NCBI GenBank assembly: GCA_002404015.1
Contig: DHIW01000079.1
Coordinates: forward strand, 1 to 22,139
Length of the DNA stretch: 22,139 nt
Origin: Chloroflexi bacterium UBA4736
GTDB taxonomy: Bacteria > Chloroflexota > Dormibacteria > Dormibacterales > Dormibacteraceae
Direction: 5' to 3'
Shown: piece after piece, positions 8,934 to 16,711 of the stretch
Position numbering within the stretch: position 1 is the stretch's first letter
Layout: each line of letters starts with the position of its first letter
Notes under the pieces: model-generated
The model's database searches: none
What the model was told of the DNA's origin: nothing
Seen by the model: the letters and a program-made list of their open reading frames with translations, nothing else
Position numbers and translations under genes: made by a program

Positions 8934-9212
8934 CTACTCCCCCTGCAGCTTGTCGCGCAGGGAGTCGTAGCGCTCGAACCGGTCCAGCGACAGCTTGCCG
9001 CGGGCCCGTTCCGGGTACTTTGCGGTCTGGATGGCGTCCAGCAGCAGCTCGATCTCCTCGGGGGTGAGGTGGACGTTGCGGAAGTGCTTTTCGATCGGTC
9101 GGCGGTCGACCAGCTCGGTGATGGTGTCCTCCGTCTCCTCGATCACCTCGGGGCGGGTCGGGCGGAAGAGCTCCTCGGAACCGGCCAGCGAGACGCGCTT
9201 GAACTTGCTCAT
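8934..9212 (-). CDS. Small charged protein paired with ParA (possible ParA partner)
   Basis: A 92-residue soluble protein with no recognised domain. It begins with a short basic segment (MSKFKRVSLAG), continues through an acidic helix (about 21-36, EVIEETEDTITELV) and ends with a charged helical region (PEEIELLLDAIQTAKYPE onward). The start ATG 9212 has a strong Shine-Dalgarno, AGGTGAT, 6 bases upstream, which contains the ParA stop codon. The gene is therefore tightly coupled to ParA. Known ParA-family ATPases are often stimulated by a lysine/arginine-bearing N-terminal peptide on a partner protein (ParB, McdB and similar). The basic start of this protein and its position suggest the same role. 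It is not a ParB, because it is far too short and has no helix-turn-helix. Function is inference; existence as a gene is well supported. Confidence 0.88.
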   Translation of the reverse strand: MSKFKRVSLAGSEELFRPTRPEVIEETEDTITELVDRRPIEKHFRNVHLTPEEIELLLDAIQTAKYPERARGKLSLDRFERYDSLRDKLQGE

Positions 9213-9218
9213 GTGCCA

Positions 9219-9225
9219 ATCACCT
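9219..9225 (-). promoter_or_regulatory. Strong ribosome-binding site for the ParA-partner gene
   Basis: On the minus strand AGGTGAT is fully complementary to the usual 16S 3' end and sits 6 bases before ATG 9212. It contains the last sense codon and stop of ParA (AGG TGA). It fixes the start of the small gene and couples its translation to ParA. Confidence 0.8.
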
Positions 9226-9996
9226 GTGGTTGCTGTTGTCCATGACCGCCTTGGCCAGCGCCCGGTACGCCGCTGCGCCGTCCGAGTTGGCAGCGTACTG
9301 GAGGATGGACGCGGCGGCAAGGGGCGACTCCGCGAAGCGGATGGAGTCCTTGACGGCGAAGTCGAAGACCTGGGTTCCGAAGTGCTCCTTGACGAGCTGC
9401 AGCACCTCCTGCGAGTGCAGTGTCCGCGACTTGTAGATCGTGGGCAGGATGCCTCCCACGTGCAGCTTGGGATTCAGCTTGGCGCGGACCCGGTCCACGC
9501 TGTTCAGCAGCTGCTGCATCCCCTTCATCCCGAAGTACTCGCACTGGAGCGGGATGATGACCTCGTCGGACGCCACGAAGGCGTTGATCGTGATCAGGTT
9601 GAGGGCAGGCGGGCAGTCGATCACGACGTAGTCGTAGCGACGCTGGACGGCGTCCAGCTTCTCCTTGAGGATCCCCTCGCGGCCGATCTCGTTCAGCAGC
9701 TGCACCTCGGCGCCGGCCAGCTCGATGTTGGACGGCAGGTAGTGCAGGCCCATGCCCTCGTTCTCGAGAACGACGTCGCTGACCGTCACCGAGGGATCGA
9801 CCAGAAGGTCGTAGACGCTCTTGTCGAGCTCGTCCGGCGCTTTCAGCCCCATGTTGATCGAGAGGTGGGCCTGGGCATCAAGATCGATCAGGAGGACGCG
9901 TTGTCCCTTCTCGGCCAGCGCCGCGCCAAGGTTGACGGTGGTCGTCGTCTTGCCCACCCCGCCCTTTTGGTTGGCGATGGAAATCGTTCTGGCCAC
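9220..9996 (-). CDS. ParA/Soj-family partition ATPase (orphan)
   Basis: A 258-residue ParA-type ATPase without an N-terminal DNA-binding extension, so of the short Soj-like form. The deviant Walker A with the signature lysine (KGGVGKTTTT) is at 11-20. The Walker A' region (LLIDLDAQAH) follows near 35-44, and the Walker B region (YVVIDCPPAL) lies near residues 120-130. Such ATPases form gradients on the nucleoid and position plasmids, chromosomes or protein complexes. No parB gene follows; instead the downstream gene is a 92-residue charged protein. The cargo could therefore be the chromosome, with ParB encoded elsewhere, or a protein assembly. GTG 9996 is the start, with a -10-like TAGACT 12 bases upstream. 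The divergent neighbour is a seven-helix membrane protein that starts 65 bases away. Confidence 0.94.
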   Translation of the reverse strand: MARTISIANQKGGVGKTTTTVNLGAALAEKGQRVLLIDLDAQAHLSINMGLKAPDELDKSVYDLLVDPSVTVSDVVLENEGMGLHYLPSNIELAGAEVQLLNEIGREGILKEKLDAVQRRYDYVVIDCPPALNLITINAFVASDEVIIPLQCEYFGMKGMQQLLNSVDRVRAKLNPKLHVGGILPTIYKSRTLHSQEVLQLVKEHFGTQVFDFAVKDSIRFAESPLAAASILQYAANSDGAAAYRALAKAVMDNSNHR

Positions 9997-10008
9997 GAGA
10001 GTGGGACG

Positions 10009-10014
10009 AGTCTA
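10009..10014 (-). promoter_or_regulatory. -10-like element upstream of parA
   Basis: On the minus strand TAGACT lies 12 bases before GTG 9996, which would give a leader of only about five bases. No convincing -35 is seen. The call rests on position and hexamer match alone. Confidence 0.35.
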
Positions 10015-10049
10015 CCCGAAGCCTGTGAGGGCGGCCACACCGGCCAAGC

Positions 10050-10055
10050 TACAAT
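10050..10055 (+). promoter_or_regulatory. -10 element for a probably leaderless mRNA (10062 gene)
   Basis: TACAAT, one mismatch from TATAAT, lies exactly 6 bases before GTG 10062. Transcription starting about seven bases downstream would begin on the start codon. No Shine-Dalgarno precedes the gene and no good -35 is visible. Confidence 0.5.
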
Positions 10056-10061
10056 CCGCCC

Positions 10062-10739
10062 GTGTTCTGGATTCCGTTGCTGGCCGGGATCGTGGGCGCC
10101 GCGTTCTCGGCCGCGGTGATGCGCCAGTACATCGCCCGCCGGCGCCCCTACCAGGCGGTCTGGGGCGCGGCCCTCGCCATGTTCGCGGCCGCGGCACTGC
10201 TTGAGGCGGCGGGGGTCGGCTCGGGCTGGACGCCCGCGATCTACAAGGCCTACTACCTCCTTGGCGGCCTCCTCAACGTCGGCTGGCTGGCCGCGGGCAC
10301 GGTCTACCTGCTGGCCTCGAACCGGGTCGGCCACGCGGCCGCCATCGCCATGGCCGTCGTGACGCTGCTCTCGCTGGCCGTCGTCGGCAACGCCCACGTC
10401 GATGTGTCCCGGCTCCACACTCAGTTCCCGAACCGCGCCCTCGACGTGCCGGCCATCTTCCCGGCCCTGATCAACTCTCTGGCGACGCTGGTGCTTGTCG
10501 GCGGCGCCGCCTGGTCGGCATTCGCGGCCTACCGCCGCCACTCCCCGCCCGGCCGGGTGGTGGGGACGGCTCTGATCGCCGCCGGGGCGCTCGTCGTCGG
10601 CGCCGATCACAGCGTCGCCCAGCTCACCGGGCTGATCGTGCTCCAGCCGCTCAGCGAGGCCATCGGCATCGTGGTCATGTTCGGCGGTTATCTGGCGATC
10701 GAGGTCCGCAGCCAAAGGGCGAGGACGGTGGCCAGGTGA
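10062..10739 (+). CDS. Seven-helix integral membrane protein, unknown function
   Basis: A 225-residue protein with about seven hydrophobic helices (roughly 3-20, 32-50, 66-85, 91-109, 132-153, 163-181 and 190-213) and short polar loops. The C-terminus is basic (RSQRARTVAR) and probably cytoplasmic. I recognise no catalytic or ligand motif and name no family. The start is GTG 10062, placed directly behind a -10 hexamer, so the mRNA may be leaderless. Its last codons overlap the start of the CvpA-like gene by 4 bases (GTGA), so the two are probably co-translated membrane proteins. It is divergent from parA across 65 bases. Confidence 0.85.
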   Translation: MFWIPLLAGIVGAAFSAAVMRQYIARRRPYQAVWGAALAMFAAAALLEAAGVGSGWTPAIYKAYYLLGGLLNVGWLAAGTVYLLASNRVGHAAAIAMAVVTLLSLAVVGNAHVDVSRLHTQFPNRALDVPAIFPALINSLATLVLVGGAAWSAFAAYRRHSPPGRVVGTALIAAGALVVGADHSVAQLTGLIVLQPLSEAIGIVVMFGGYLAIEVRSQRARTVAR

Positions 10740-11467
10740 TCATCGACGTCGTCATCGCGCTCGTCCTGCTGGTGGCCCTCCTGATCGGCTACCAGCGGGG
10801 TGTGGTCCAGCCGCTGTTCGTCTACCTCTTCTTTCTGATCGCGATGCTGATCCTGCTGCGTGAGCGCCTGGTCTACACCGGGTTGATGGACAGGTACCTG
10901 CACGCCAACGCCGTGCTGGACGTCTTCCTGGCCCTGATCCTGGCGGTGGTGGCCGGGTTCATCGGGGGCCAGATCGGCGGTTCGATCCACAAGATGCCCG
11001 TCGTCAGGGGCGTGGACGGCTTCCTTGGCATCTTCGTGAACATCTTCTTCGCCGGCCTGATCCTGTACCTGATGCTCTCCGCCCTGGTCGTCCTCGACAA
11101 CGCCTTCGCGCCGACCGTCCAGGCCGGCACGCTCACCTTCAAGCAGGTGGAGGCGGTGAAGAAACAGCTGGCTTCCAACCCTCTCACCGCGGCGCTGGTC
11201 GACTCCAAGGACATCGCCCGTCTGGAGTCGCAGTCGAAGACTCCCAGCGGCGCCCGGCTCGCCGAAACGCCCCAGCTCAGCCAGCTCCAGAGCGCCTACG
11301 AGGACTTCCTGCAGCCCCAGCTGGCCAGCTCCCGGCTGGCGCCGATCATCCTCCGTATCGGCCAGAAGGTGCCGATCATCGGCCACGTCGGGCCCCAGGA
11401 CCTGCACGCCAGCTCGGCGCGCAAGGCCGTTCCGACGCCGACGCCCTCCCCGACCAAGAAACCCTAG
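10736..11467 (+). CDS. CvpA-like membrane protein
   Basis: A 243-residue protein. The N-terminal half has four membrane helices (about 2-20, 25-42, 58-82 and 95-120) in the pattern of the CvpA (colicin V production) family, including an early Asp after the start and an RG in the first loop (IGYQRGVVQP). The C-terminal half is soluble and likely helical, ending in a Pro/Thr/Lys-rich tail (TPTPSPTKKP). CvpA-family proteins are linked to envelope maintenance, and in some bacteria the membrane part is fused to a periplasmic protease; no protease domain is present here. The start GTG 10736 overlaps the upstream stop. The MFS gene follows 4 bases after the stop, so the three membrane-protein genes are probably one transcript. 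Confidence 0.75.
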   Translation: MIIDVVIALVLLVALLIGYQRGVVQPLFVYLFFLIAMLILLRERLVYTGLMDRYLHANAVLDVFLALILAVVAGFIGGQIGGSIHKMPVVRGVDGFLGIFVNIFFAGLILYLMLSALVVLDNAFAPTVQAGTLTFKQVEAVKKQLASNPLTAALVDSKDIARLESQSKTPSGARLAETPQLSQLQSAYEDFLQPQLASSRLAPIILRIGQKVPIIGHVGPQDLHASSARKAVPTPTPSPTKKP

Positions 11468-11471
11468 GACC

Positions 11472-12815
11472 TTGGCCACCGCGACGGTCGGGTCGGGCGC
11501 CCGCCTGCGCCGGCTCAACCACCTCGACTTCGCGCTCCTCTCGCTCTACTGGGTGGCCATCGGCTACCTCTGGCAGAGCCTGGGCACCCTGATCCTGCCC
11601 GACCTGGTGCAGTCCCTCGTCGGCCAGGCCGACAAGGGCAAGGCGTTGAGCCTGCTGGAGAGCATCGGCACCCTGATGGCGGTGGTCTGGCAGCCGCTGA
11701 TGGGCGCCGTCTCGGACCGCACCCGGAGCCGCTTCGGCCGCCGCCGGCCGTTCATCGTCGGGGGCACCCTCGGCGACGTGATCTTCCTGGCAGGTCTTGC
11801 GCTCTCGGGCAGCTACTGGTGGCTGGTCGTCTTCTACTTCCTGCTCCAGACGGCCTCCAACACCGCCCAGGGGCCCTACCAGGGCCTGCTCCCGGACGTG
11901 GTTCCGGAAGGCCAGCGGGGCACCGCTTCCGGCTACTACGGGCTGTCCAACCTGCTCGGCATCCTGGCCGGCACGGTAGGCGCCGGCCTGCTGCAGTCGC
12001 ACCTGGGTCGAGGCGCCGCCATTGCCAGCATCGCGGTACTTCTGCTGGTCACCATGCTCGCCACCGTGGTGCTCGTTCCTGACCGCGCGCAGCCCAGCCG
12101 GACGGCCTTCTCAAGTGCCGGCCAGGCCCTCGTCGCGACCTTCACGGCGCCGCTGCCATATCCCGACTTCATGTGGCTGATGGGCAGCCGCCTCCTCATC
12201 CTGATGGGGATCGTCGGCATCCAGAGCTTCACGCTGTTCTTCTACAGCGACGCTTTCTTCAACCACAGCAGCCACGCGGCGGTCTCGGCGACGACGGTCC
12301 TGCTGGGCCTGGTGGTCAGCCTGGCCATCCTGACGACGTGGCCAGCGGCCCGCCTTTCCGACCGGATCGGGCGCAAGCCCCTGATCCTGATCGGCGGCGC
12401 GCTCGGCGCGACCGGCACACTGATCCTGATGTTCAGCGGCTACCGGTGGCTCCCCGAGCCTCTGCTGCTCCCGATGTCGGCCGCCCTCGGGGTGCCGCCT
12501 CTGGCGGCCCAGACGATGGTGGTGGGACTCCTGATCGGGGTCGGCTTCGGCGCCTTCATCTCGGTCGATTGGGCCTTCATCACGGACCTGATCCCGGCCG
12601 ACCAGGCCGGCCTGTTCTTCGGGTTCGCCAACATCGCCACGGCCGGCTCCGGGATCATCGCCCGCTTCATCGCCGGCTTCCTGCTCGACCACTTCAACGC
12701 CGGGCCCAGCGTCCTCCATCTGCCCGGCGGATACCCGGTGATCTTCGGCGTGTTCTGCGCCTGGCTCGTGCTGGGCACCCTGCTGGTGCTGAAAGTGCGG
12801 CCCCGCCGGCTGTGA
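11472..12815 (+). CDS. Major facilitator superfamily transporter (sugar/GPH-like)
   Basis: A 447-residue MFS transporter with about twelve membrane helices in two halves. The loop between helices 2 and 3 reads DRTRSRFGRRRPF, the charged motif seen in sucrose/glycoside-cation symporter-like members. A second copy between helices 8 and 9 reads DRIGRKPL. This suggests a solute importer or exporter driven by an ion gradient, but the substrate cannot be read. The start is TTG 11472, 4 bases after the CvpA-like stop, with AGGA just upstream and very close. The stop overlaps the ureohydrolase start by 4 bases (GTGA), so the transporter may move a substrate or product of the two downstream enzymes. 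That link is inference. Confidence 0.9.
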   Translation: MATATVGSGARLRRLNHLDFALLSLYWVAIGYLWQSLGTLILPDLVQSLVGQADKGKALSLLESIGTLMAVVWQPLMGAVSDRTRSRFGRRRPFIVGGTLGDVIFLAGLALSGSYWWLVVFYFLLQTASNTAQGPYQGLLPDVVPEGQRGTASGYYGLSNLLGILAGTVGAGLLQSHLGRGAAIASIAVLLLVTMLATVVLVPDRAQPSRTAFSSAGQALVATFTAPLPYPDFMWLMGSRLLILMGIVGIQSFTLFFYSDAFFNHSSHAAVSATTVLLGLVVSLAILTTWPAARLSDRIGRKPLILIGGALGATGTLILMFSGYRWLPEPLLLPMSAALGVPPLAAQTMVVGLLIGVGFGAFISVDWAFITDLIPADQAGLFFGFANIATAGSGIIARFIAGFLLDHFNAGPSVLHLPGGYPVIFGVFCAWLVLGTLLVLKVRPRRL

Positions 12816-13702
12816 TCAACCTGGAAGGCTTGCGACCGTGGGCTGGGCTGCCGCAGGCAGCCCTTGAAGAAGCCAGCGTTGTGATCGCCGGCATCCCCTA
12901 CGACGGCTCCGCGGTCTACCGCCGGGGGGCGGCCCAGGCCCCAGCGACGCTGCGCCGGCTGAGTGCCGCGGTCCCGCCGGTGGACGAGCGGGGCCGCTTC
13001 CTAGACGACGTGACGCTGCACGATCTGGGCGACCTCGACGCGGGCGACGACATCGAGCGCTCCTGGGAGTCGGTCGCGGGCCGCCTGGCGGCCATCCCGC
13101 CGGAAGCCTTCCTGACGGTGCTCGGCGGCGACCACTGCTCGTTCATCCCGGTCCTGGCCGCCCAGGCCCGCCGCCATCCCGGCCTCGCCCTGCTCTGGGT
13201 GGACGCCCACCCTGACCTCTGCGACACCTCCCGGGGCGGGACCTGGACCTGCGGCTGCGCCCTTCGCCGTGCTCTCGAGTGCGCAGCCCTGCCGGCGTCT
13301 GACATCGCGCTCGTGGGTTGCCGCGACTTCGACTGGGAGGAGGTCGGCTACATCGAGCAGAACAGCCTGGTGATGGTGTCGGCGGCGGCGGCGGCCGAGG
13401 ACCCGGCCGGCACCGTCCGCCGGCTTCGCGGGCTGCTGGACGGCCGGCCGGTGCACATCTCGTTCGACATCGACGCTCTCGACCCCGCCTTCGCGCCGGG
13501 AACCGAGGTCGCGTGCGCCGGGGGGTTCTCCACCCGGGAAGCCCTCGACCTCTTGGCGGGGGTAGCTGCGGGGAGCAGACTGGTGGGAGTGGACGTGTGT
13601 GAGGTGTCGCCGCCCCTCGACCACACTGACATCACCAGCCTGGCCGCCCTGAAGCTGATCTTCGAGCTGTGGTCGATGAGGAGCCGGCGTGGAGACCGCT
13701 GA
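12812..13702 (+). CDS. Ureohydrolase (agmatinase/arginase family)
   Basis: A 296-residue binuclear manganese hydrolase of the family that splits urea from guanidino compounds or formamide from formimino compounds. The metal ligands are intact: His108 (GGDHC), Asp131/His133/Asp135 (VDAHPD), Asp219 and Asp221 (SFDIDALDP). The N-terminal GIPYDGSAVYRRGA segment resembles agmatinases. The His-Gly motif that usually follows the second metal motif appears as Cys148-Gly149 (TWTCGCALRR), so the substrate pocket may differ from arginase and agmatinase. The start is GTG 12812, overlapping the MFS stop; the open frame extends upstream but inside the MFS gene. It overlaps the FAD oxidase by 14 bases, suggesting sequential steps. 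The family is firm and the substrate is unknown. Confidence 0.9.
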   Translation: MINLEGLRPWAGLPQAALEEASVVIAGIPYDGSAVYRRGAAQAPATLRRLSAAVPPVDERGRFLDDVTLHDLGDLDAGDDIERSWESVAGRLAAIPPEAFLTVLGGDHCSFIPVLAAQARRHPGLALLWVDAHPDLCDTSRGGTWTCGCALRRALECAALPASDIALVGCRDFDWEEVGYIEQNSLVMVSAAAAAEDPAGTVRRLRGLLDGRPVHISFDIDALDPAFAPGTEVACAGGFSTREALDLLAGVAAGSRLVGVDVCEVSPPLDHTDITSLAALKLIFELWSMRSRRGDR

Positions 13703-14831
13703 CGTCGTCATCGTCGGTGGCGGCGTGGTCGGTTGTGCCCTCGCCTACCAGCTCGCCAAGCGGAATGTCGATGTGCTGCTGCTGGAGAGGGCGGCACTCG
13801 GCTCCGGGTCCACCGGCAAGAATGCCGGCGGAGTCCGGCAGCAGTTCTCCAACGAGACCAACGTGCGTCTCCAGCGCCTTGCCGTCCGCATGCTGGAGAA
13901 CTTCGAGGAGGAGGTAGGGGTCCCCGCCGACTTCCGGCAGGTCGGCTACATCTTCGTCCTGACCCGGCCCAATGACGTGGAGGAATTCAAGCTGCTGGTC
14001 GAGATGTGGCACCAGGTGGGCCTCGAGGAGGCGCGCTGGACGACCCCCGAGGAGGCGCGGGAGCTGGTGCCGGTGCTGAACATCGATGACGTCCTGGGCT
14101 GCACCTTCTGCCCCACGGACGGCATCGCCAGCCCGGCCGACGTCACCGCCGGCTACGCGGCTGCCGCGAAGCGCCTGGGGGCGCGGATCCGGGAAGGCGT
14201 CGCCGTCACCGCCGTCGACGTGGCCGGGGCGCGGGTCACCGGGGTCAGCACCAGCGCGGGCGAGGTGGCGACCCGCGTCGTGTTCAACTGCGCCGGGCCC
14301 TGGGCGGGGGAGGTCGGCCGCCTGGCCGGGCTGGACATCCCGGTGCTGCCCTACCGGCGCCACATCTTCGTCACCGACAGCTTCCCGGAGGTACCGCGCA
14401 CGACCCCGATGACCGTCGATTTCGCGACCTCCTTCTACTTCCATCCCGAAGGCGACGGCGTGCTCTTCGGCATGAGCGACCGCGAGGAGCCGTCCAGCTT
14501 CAACACCGAGGTCAACTGGGACTTCCTGGAGAAGACGGTGCAGGTCGCCGCCCACCGGGCGCCCGCGATCGAGCTGGCCGGGCTGCGGACCGCCTGGGCC
14601 GGCTTGTACGAGACCACGCCCGACAACCAGGCGATCCTGGGCCCGGTCGAGCAGCTGGGGGGCTTCTGGTGCGCCTGCGGCTTCTCGGGCCACGGCTTCA
14701 TGCAGGCGCCCGCCGTCGGCCTGGTCCTGGCCGAGCAGCTGGTCGATGGACGCCCCGAGCTGGACGTCTCAGCGTTCTGCTACGAGCGCTTCGCGCGCGG
14801 GGGCCTGGTCGCCGAGCGCAACGTCATCTAG
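13689..14831 (+). CDS. FAD-dependent amine/amino-acid oxidase (DAO family, sarcosine oxidase beta-like)
   Basis: A 380-residue flavoprotein of the D-amino-acid/sarcosine/glycine oxidase superfamily. The FAD-binding Rossmann motif GGGVVG is at residues 10-15, followed by a glutamate that binds the ribose (LLLER). NAGGVRQQF near 45-53 and the C-terminal CGFSGHGFMQAP segment are typical of sarcosine oxidase beta and related dehydrogenases. These enzymes oxidise secondary or primary amines of amino acids. GTG 13689 is preceded by a good Shine-Dalgarno (GAGGAG, 5-base spacer) inside the ureohydrolase gene. The tight overlap suggests it oxidises the amine released by that enzyme, which is inference. 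The end overlaps the convergent small membrane-protein gene by 8 bases. Confidence 0.92.
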   Translation: METADVVIVGGGVVGCALAYQLAKRNVDVLLLERAALGSGSTGKNAGGVRQQFSNETNVRLQRLAVRMLENFEEEVGVPADFRQVGYIFVLTRPNDVEEFKLLVEMWHQVGLEEARWTTPEEARELVPVLNIDDVLGCTFCPTDGIASPADVTAGYAAAAKRLGARIREGVAVTAVDVAGARVTGVSTSAGEVATRVVFNCAGPWAGEVGRLAGLDIPVLPYRRHIFVTDSFPEVPRTTPMTVDFATSFYFHPEGDGVLFGMSDREEPSSFNTEVNWDFLEKTVQVAAHRAPAIELAGLRTAWAGLYETTPDNQAILGPVEQLGGFWCACGFSGHGFMQAPAVGLVLAEQLVDGRPELDVSAFCYERFARGGLVAERNVI

Positions 14832-15063
14832 GCCCGGGGGGCCCGCCCAGCGCTGTCAGGCCGAGGATGGCCAGCCCAAACACGATCATGAGCCCGGCGC
14901 AGCCCAGCTGGAAGATGGTGTAGAGCGGTCCTCCGGCCGCGGCGTAGGTGGCTTCCATGTCGGCTCGGCTGGCCCGCCGCCGGAGGGCGCCTGCCACGAG
15001 CGTTATACCCAACACCAGCGCCAGCCCACCCAGAGCGAGGCCACCGAGCAGATGCTTATCCAT
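14824..15063 (-). CDS. Small two-helix membrane protein, unknown function
   Basis: A 79-residue protein with two hydrophobic helices (about 5-27 and 47-73), separated by a loop with a basic cluster (RRRASR) and then a short polar stretch. The C-terminus is glycine/proline-rich. The start ATG 15063 is chosen because the first helix begins right after it; the longer open frame adds only a very basic leader. It converges on the oxidase gene and the two coding ends overlap by 8 bases, so no terminator can lie between them. I recognise no family. Confidence 0.7.
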   Translation of the reverse strand: MDKHLLGGLALGGLALVLGITLVAGALRRRASRADMEATYAAAGGPLYTIFQLGCAGLMIVFGLAILGLTALGGPPGPR

Positions 15064-15179
15064 TCGAGTCGTCTTCCCGCCCAAGTATGCTGGCGGCCGC
15101 CGCCGGCGTTCGAGCCGAGCGCGCATCCGGACTCTCGCCATTCCATCCCCGGCAGACGCCGGACTAGGATTGACCGGCT

Positions 15180-16124
15180 GTGGGACTGAAAGTGCTCCTG
15201 CTGGGCGGGACCGGCTTCCTGGGAGCCGAGGTCGGCCGCCGCTTGGTCGAGGCCGGCCACCAGGTCCGGGTGCTCGTAAGGGACGAGTCGAAGGGCGCCG
15301 CCTATTACGGCCGGGCCAACGTCCAGGTCGGCGACGCCCTGGAGCCGATCACCCTTCTGCGGGCCTGCGCGGGCGCCGACCTCGCGATCAGCCTGGTTGG
15401 GGTCCGCCGCAACCGACCCCAGTCGCTGCTCGAGGTCAACATCGACGGGCCCCGGCTGCTCGCCGATGCGGCTCGGCAGGCGGGCATGAAGGGGATCATC
15501 TTCGTGAGCGTCGTGGGCGCCCGCCTCGACAGCCAGTTCCGCTATCTGAGCTCGCGCTGGATGGGCGAGGAGGAGCTCCGCAAGTCGGGCGTGCCGACCG
15601 CGATCCTGCGCTTCAGCTTGATCCTGGGCGAGGGGGGCGGCCTCCTCAGGGATTTCGAGCGGACCATCGGCTTCCCCTCGCCCGGCCTGATTGTGGCCGG
15701 CCATGGTGAGGCCAAGTACCAGCCGATCGTGCGGGACGACGCCGCCCGCTGCGTGGTCGAGACGATCAACCACCCCGAGCTGGTCGGCCAGGCCCTCGAC
15801 ATCGGGGGCCCCGAGGTCGTCACTTACGATCAGCTCTTCAGCGCCTACTGCCGGGCCCGGGGGGTGACGAAGGGTCCGATCCACCTTCCGGTCGGCCTGC
15901 TGGCCCCCGGCGCCGCCGTCATGGAGCTCGTGATGAGGGACCCGGTGGTTGTGCCCGACGAGCTGCGCACGATCCAGCTCGACAGCCTGGCCGGCCGCTT
16001 CGACGTCGTCCAGTCGGCGTTCGGTTTCTCGCCTGAGGCGCCGATGGCCTGGATCCGGGAGAACGTGAAGCCGCCCCCACCCAAGCCCGCCAAGGTCCCA
16101 GAGCCCGCCGCCCGAGCTCGCTGA
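15180..16124 (+). CDS. NAD(P)-binding atypical short-chain dehydrogenase (NmrA/NDUFA9-like)
   Basis: A 314-residue protein with an N-terminal Rossmann fold (LLLGGTGFLGAEV, about 5-17) of the extended/atypical SDR class. The central part (VNIDGPRLLADAA, then FVSVVGA) resembles NmrA-like and NDUFA9-like proteins. No canonical YxxxK catalytic pair is evident in the expected place, so it may bind NAD(P) for regulation or assembly, or act as a reductase with altered chemistry. The C-terminus is proline/lysine-rich. The start GTG 15180 lies 9 bases after a -10-like TAGGAT (15165-15170), so the leader may be very short. The same bases include AGGA, which could instead be a weak ribosome-binding site. 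The RNA phosphodiesterase gene follows after 2 bases. Confidence 0.85.
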   Translation: MGLKVLLLGGTGFLGAEVGRRLVEAGHQVRVLVRDESKGAAYYGRANVQVGDALEPITLLRACAGADLAISLVGVRRNRPQSLLEVNIDGPRLLADAARQAGMKGIIFVSVVGARLDSQFRYLSSRWMGEEELRKSGVPTAILRFSLILGEGGGLLRDFERTIGFPSPGLIVAGHGEAKYQPIVRDDAARCVVETINHPELVGQALDIGGPEVVTYDQLFSAYCRARGVTKGPIHLPVGLLAPGAAVMELVMRDPVVVPDELRTIQLDSLAGRFDVVQSAFGFSPEAPMAWIRENVKPPPPKPAKVPEPAARAR

Positions 16125-16126
16125 GT

Positions 16127-16711
16127 GTGCTGCTCGCGAATCTCCGGAGCGGGACACTAACCATCAACATCCGCGCCTTCGTCGCCCTCTGGCTGCCTCC
16201 TGAGCACCGCCAGAGGCTGAGCGACTACCTGGCCGAGTGCGCCGCCGCGGCGCCGGATTTCCGCTGGGTGCGTCCCGACGGCCTGCACGTCACGCTTCGC
16301 TTCCTCGGCGGCCTCGAGGAGGGACCGCTGGCCGCGGTGCGGTCGGGCCTGGCGGGTGTCCACGACAGCCCCTTCGAGGTCGAGCTGGGAGACCTTGGGG
16401 ACTTCGGGGGCAGGCGGGCGGCCCGGGTGGTCTGGTCGGGCCTTCGGCTGGGAGGCGAGGAGGCGGCCCGGCTGGCGACCGCGGTCGAGGCGGCCTGCCG
16501 GTCTGCGGGCCTTGACCCCGAGGCGCGCGCCTTCCGGCCGCACGTCACCCTGGCCCGGGCCCGTTCCCGCTCGGGAGCCCCCGCGCCGACGCTACCTGAG
16601 CCGCCCCAGCTGGGACCCTGGACCGCCCGGGAGATGACCCTGTTCGAAAGCCGGCTCGGCGGCGGACCCGCCGTCTACGAGCCGATCCAGACCTATCCCT
16701 TAAAGGACTGA
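16127..16711 (+). CDS. thpR: RNA 2',3'-cyclic phosphodiesterase (ThpR / 2H family)
   Basis: A 194-residue enzyme of the 2H phosphoesterase superfamily. The two catalytic H-x-T motifs are visible at His54-Val-Thr56 (LHVTLRF) and His139-Val-Thr141 (PHVTLAR), and the typical N-terminal strand reads IRAFVALWLP. ThpR opens 2',3'-cyclic phosphate RNA ends; it was first described as a tRNA 2'-5' ligase. The family usually begins about where IRAFVA lies (residue 15). No ATG, GTG or TTG is nearer than GTG 16127, so about 14 extra residues are included. It begins 2 bases after the upstream SDR stop. Its end overlaps the convergent GlcG-like gene by 12 bases. Confidence 0.93.
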   Translation: MLLANLRSGTLTINIRAFVALWLPPEHRQRLSDYLAECAAAAPDFRWVRPDGLHVTLRFLGGLEEGPLAAVRSGLAGVHDSPFEVELGDLGDFGGRRAARVVWSGLRLGGEEAARLATAVEAACRSAGLDPEARAFRPHVTLARARSRSGAPAPTLPEPPQLGPWTAREMTLFESRLGGGPAVYEPIQTYPLKD

